Assembly: GCA_009783565.1 (NCBI GenBank)
Contig: WRDF01000012.1
Span: 1 to 52,008 of the forward strand
DNA: 52,008 nt
Direction of reading: 5' to 3'
Origin: Rikenellaceae bacterium
Lineage (GTDB): Bacteria; Bacteroidota; Bacteroidia; Bacteroidales; Rikenellaceae
A model generated the notes under the pieces. It did no database searches. It saw only the letters and a program-made list of their open reading frames with translations, and was not told the origin of the DNA. Positions within the stretch are counted from its first letter, which is position 1; every line of letters begins with the position of its first letter. Position numbers and translations under genes: made by a program. This document shows, piece after piece, positions 49,501-52,008 of this stretch.

Positions 49501-52008
49501 ATGAAGAAATTACTAGCTGCTCTTTTTGTGTCTGCGGCTACCTCGTCGGGGCTATCGGCTCAGGATTTTTCTCCGAGCCAGCAAGCCCAGGGTTATCTTG
49601 ACGCCCAAAACACTACCGTAGACCATGCTACGGGGCTATTCCATTACCGTGTTCCGATTTACACTCTGCGATCCGGCGACTTCGAGCTGCCGATTTCGCT
49701 CAACTATGTCGGGAAAGGGGTCAAGGTCGATGATAAACCGGGACTTGTAGGCTTTAACTGGAATCTGAATACCGGCGGTATCGTGACCAGAACCATTCGC
49801 GGAGGAATTGCGGATGAAGCATATTGGGAAGGAGGATATTTGCATCAGAATTTCAGCAATCCTCCGACTCAGGGGCAGATAGACAGCGTGGACAAGCGTC
49901 TGATAGACGGAGAGAGCGACATTTTCACGGCAGTGTTTAATGGGCAGTCCGTAAATTTTATCATTAAAAAAGACGGGAATCAAATCATCGCAGAGCCTCT
50001 CGAAAGAACAAATGTGAAGATAGAATGCGAGTACACGGGTCATATCGCAGCTCCTACGATAGACGGTTGGGTCATTACCGACGAGAACGGCAATAAGTTT
50101 TACTTCCGGCAGAAAGAGTGGAGCTCGGATATCATACTGGAAGATGCGATAAGTTTTAATGGAGTCCGGAACAAGTCGTATATTTCTTCATGGCATCTGA
50201 GCAGAATAGAGCCGAGGAATGGCAATCCGATAATTTATAATTATAGAGAGGCTGTCGATATTTATGACACAGAACAAAAAAATATATATGCGCAGACCTA
50301 CTTTTCCGAATATGAATCTATGTATTATTATGGTCAGCCCATGTGGGGAGTAGCTTCCAGTTTTATGAACCATAGGGACAACTTCATAGATATGATAAAT
50401 TTGGCCAAGGGGGCATTGAACGACGATTTTATTGAACTACAATTGGGGTATTTAAGTACGGTTATTCGGGAGACTGGACTTATTATGGAACCTTTCTATC
50501 AAATTTTTGATCGTAGTTTTCAGATAATGGGGCAATTAGCCGATCTGACCAAAATGACAAGCGCCGTATCCGAGATGCTTGAACTTCTATATGAATATTA
50601 TTCCCTTCACGGCAACCACTATATTTTGGCAGCAATAGATATATTGATCCATTATCTTACAGCTCAAATTCCCATTGATGAGAAATTAGTATCCGGAGGT
50701 ACTTATATGGTGATGAGGTCTCCGATATTAACATACATCAGATGCGACAAGACTGTCGTAAGATTCGATTATTGGAATTCATATTCAGATTTAAGTTTAA
50801 AATCGGTAAAAGTACATGACATTGCGGATAACGAAGTCTTAAATGTACATTTGGCAGGAGACAGCAATTTGGCACAACTATCTTTTACCGGCAAGGATGG
50901 CACCGAGTTCAACCGTATCAAATTCGACTATCACTATCAATCCAATTATTATAATAAGGATGTCTATGGATTTCCGAATAATGATAATAATAAAGATATT
51001 TTTAGTCCACTTGTCGATAAGGAATACTCCAAAGCATATTCCTTATCGAAGATCACGACGATGGACGGAGGCCAAATACTTATCGATTATGAGCCTAACG
51101 TAATCCATAACCTCTATAATGGTTATATTGACACAATGGACTTCGGCGGCATACGAATAAAATCGCTGGTTTTAATAGATCCTTTGACTGGCGGCGAGCC
51201 GGATGTGATATTATATCACTATCCCTATCCGGGTGAATTGGTCTATACCGACTATACCAATACTGAAACCGTAGACTATGGCGGTTTCAGCGATCTTATC
51301 CTATTCTCCAAAGCAAAAAGTAAGGGGCTTGCCTTTTTGAATCTTGGCAATCACGGCGTGTACTACGATTATGTGGAAGAGGAGTTCGTAGGTAAGGGTA
51401 AGAAGACATACCTGTTTTTAAATCCCAGGAGGCTGGCGTTATCGACCCCGGCCAGTTCTTACAAATTCTGGCTTAACGGATTACCGTTAGGTGTCGCCAC
51501 GTATGATAATGCGGGGAATCTGAGATCTCTCACGAGAAATCGTTATTGCGCCGATGTTGATGTTAGTGATTATTTTAAATTACATCCGAATGGAAAGAAT
51601 ATTTATCCCTCCGGATCATGGTTTCCCTCGAATAATAATCATACGAAGTACCTGAGCACCAAGCCTCAGATAAAAGCATACGAATATTACATGGATTTTA
51701 ACGATCTGGCGTCCTATTATTATAATGAGCAAGACGATGTGTATTTGGGATGGCATGCGGGATGGTATAGTTTTAATCCGTACAATGACGTATTTTTACC
51801 GAATATAGCTCCTCGCACCAATGCAGCTTCGCCGGAGGATCAACGCTGGGAATTGGTCTACGGCGGGAAAGTTTTGTTGAAGTCACAGGAGGAGTTCCGC
51901 ATCGAGGGTAATGATCCGTTACTGTCCGGCCCGTGTATCGGTCATTTTGTTGCGGATTTGGGTACTCCGTTCAACAAGGTCGAGTATTTTTATGATAATG
52001 TCGCCGAA
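49501..52008 (+). CDS. Large exported RHS/YD-repeat-type protein, N-terminal 836 residues (cut by window edge)
   Basis: The frame is open from the ATG at 49501 to the end of the window. A signal peptide (MKKLLAALFVSAATSSGLSA, cleavage about residue 20) is followed by a block typical of large Bacteroidetes RHS-type surface proteins: TVDHATGLFHYRVPIYTLRS, FELPISLNYVGKGVKVDDKP and VGFNWNLNTGGIVTRTIRGG. Further shell-like parts are GWVITDENGNKFYF, SWHLSRIEPRNGNPIIYNYR and LDSKITTMDGGQ-like LSKITTMDGGQILIDYEP. A helical insert (about 295-400) interrupts the beta pattern. Composition is AT-rich and Tyr/Asn-rich, unlike the flanking housekeeping genes, which suggests horizontal gain. The C-terminus, where a toxin or core repeat region could lie, is outside the window. 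Confidence 0.75.
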   Translation, partial: MKKLLAALFVSAATSSGLSAQDFSPSQQAQGYLDAQNTTVDHATGLFHYRVPIYTLRSGDFELPISLNYVGKGVKVDDKPGLVGFNWNLNTGGIVTRTIRGGIADEAYWEGGYLHQNFSNPPTQGQIDSVDKRLIDGESDIFTAVFNGQSVNFIIKKDGNQIIAEPLERTNVKIECEYTGHIAAPTIDGWVITDENGNKFYFRQKEWSSDIILEDAISFNGVRNKSYISSWHLSRIEPRNGNPIIYNYREAVDIYDTEQKNIYAQTYFSEYESMYYYGQPMWGVASSFMNHRDNFIDMINLAKGALNDDFIELQLGYLSTVIRETGLIMEPFYQIFDRSFQIMGQLADLTKMTSAVSEMLELLYEYYSLHGNHYILAAIDILIHYLTAQIPIDEKLVSGGTYMVMRSPILTYIRCDKTVVRFDYWNSYSDLSLKSVKVHDIADNEVLNVHLAGDSNLAQLSFTGKDGTEFNRIKFDYHYQSNYYNKDVYGFPNNDNNKDIFSPLVDKEYSKAYSLSKITTMDGGQILIDYEPNVIHNLYNGYIDTMDFGGIRIKSLVLIDPLTGGEPDVILYHYPYPGELVYTDYTNTETVDYGGFSDLILFSKAKSKGLAFLNLGNHGVYYDYVEEEFVGKGKKTYLFLNPRRLALSTPASSYKFWLNGLPLGVATYDNAGNLRSLTRNRYCADVDVSDYFKLHPNGKNIYPSGSWFPSNNNHTKYLSTKPQIKAYEYYMDFNDLASYYYNEQDDVYLGWHAGWYSFNPYNDVFLPNIAPRTNAASPEDQRWELVYGGKVLLKSQEEFRIEGNDPLLSGPCIGHFVADLGTPFNKVEYFYDNVAE

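Overview
The window looks like a chromosomal segment of a GC-rich member of the Bacteroidales, probably Rikenellaceae/Alistipes-like. This rests on four observations: the 5' end of a 16S rRNA gene of Bacteroidetes type at the left edge; Bacteroidetes promoters (TTTG, 19-21 nt, TAnnTTTG) in front of many genes; no clear Shine-Dalgarno sequences; and typical families (fimbrillin-like lipoprotein, DUF2807, six-bladed propeller lipoproteins, BtuG-like propeller, patatin-BamA fusion). The genus is inference.

Layout. 1-646: start of a leftward rrn operon with two tandem consensus promoters. 647-5.7 kb (leftward): xerD, a fimbrillin-LamG lipoprotein, aquaporin Z, pth and rplY. 5.7-14.2 kb (rightward): prfC, a BtuG-like vitamin B12-binding propeller, polA, and frdA-frdB without a membrane-anchor gene. 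14.3-20.9 kb: metF divergent from xseA-xseB, then an M23 peptidase, nfo and rarA. 20.9-30.9 kb (leftward): a small AT-rich hypothetical gene, pyrF-nadB, prfA, metH, glutaminyl-peptide cyclotransferase and a DUF4465 lipoprotein behind a cobalamin riboswitch. 31-34.8 kb (leftward): cdd, mnmD and a GH36 alpha-galactosidase overlapping head to tail, then smpB. 34.9-37.7 kb: an AT-rich cassette of two propeller lipoproteins and a 12-cysteine secreted protein with a chitin-binding peritrophin-type (CBM14) spacing. 37.8-43.4 kb: patatin-BamA protein and an AddA/RecB-like helicase-nuclease. 43.4-49.3 kb: two exported proteins, rsmE, dnaX, ybeY and era. 49.5 kb to the edge: the N-terminal 836 residues of a large exported RHS/YD-type protein.

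Themes. B12 and one-carbon metabolism recur: a BtuG-like receptor lipoprotein, a riboswitch-controlled DUF4465 lipoprotein, B12-dependent MetH, and MetF, which makes the methyl donor for MetH. The intergenic space is filled with several families of palindromic repeats: about ten 'cattgcgag' elements, four GC-rich elements, two 100-bp palindromes and a 31-bp repeat in two divergent promoter regions. The most striking single feature is that one of the 100-bp palindromes sits inside a peripheral arm of the cobalamin riboswitch. A second pattern is that several -7 promoter boxes lie only 3-7 nt before well-supported start codons, which suggests leaderless mRNAs for metF, xseA, dnaX and a small hypothetical gene.
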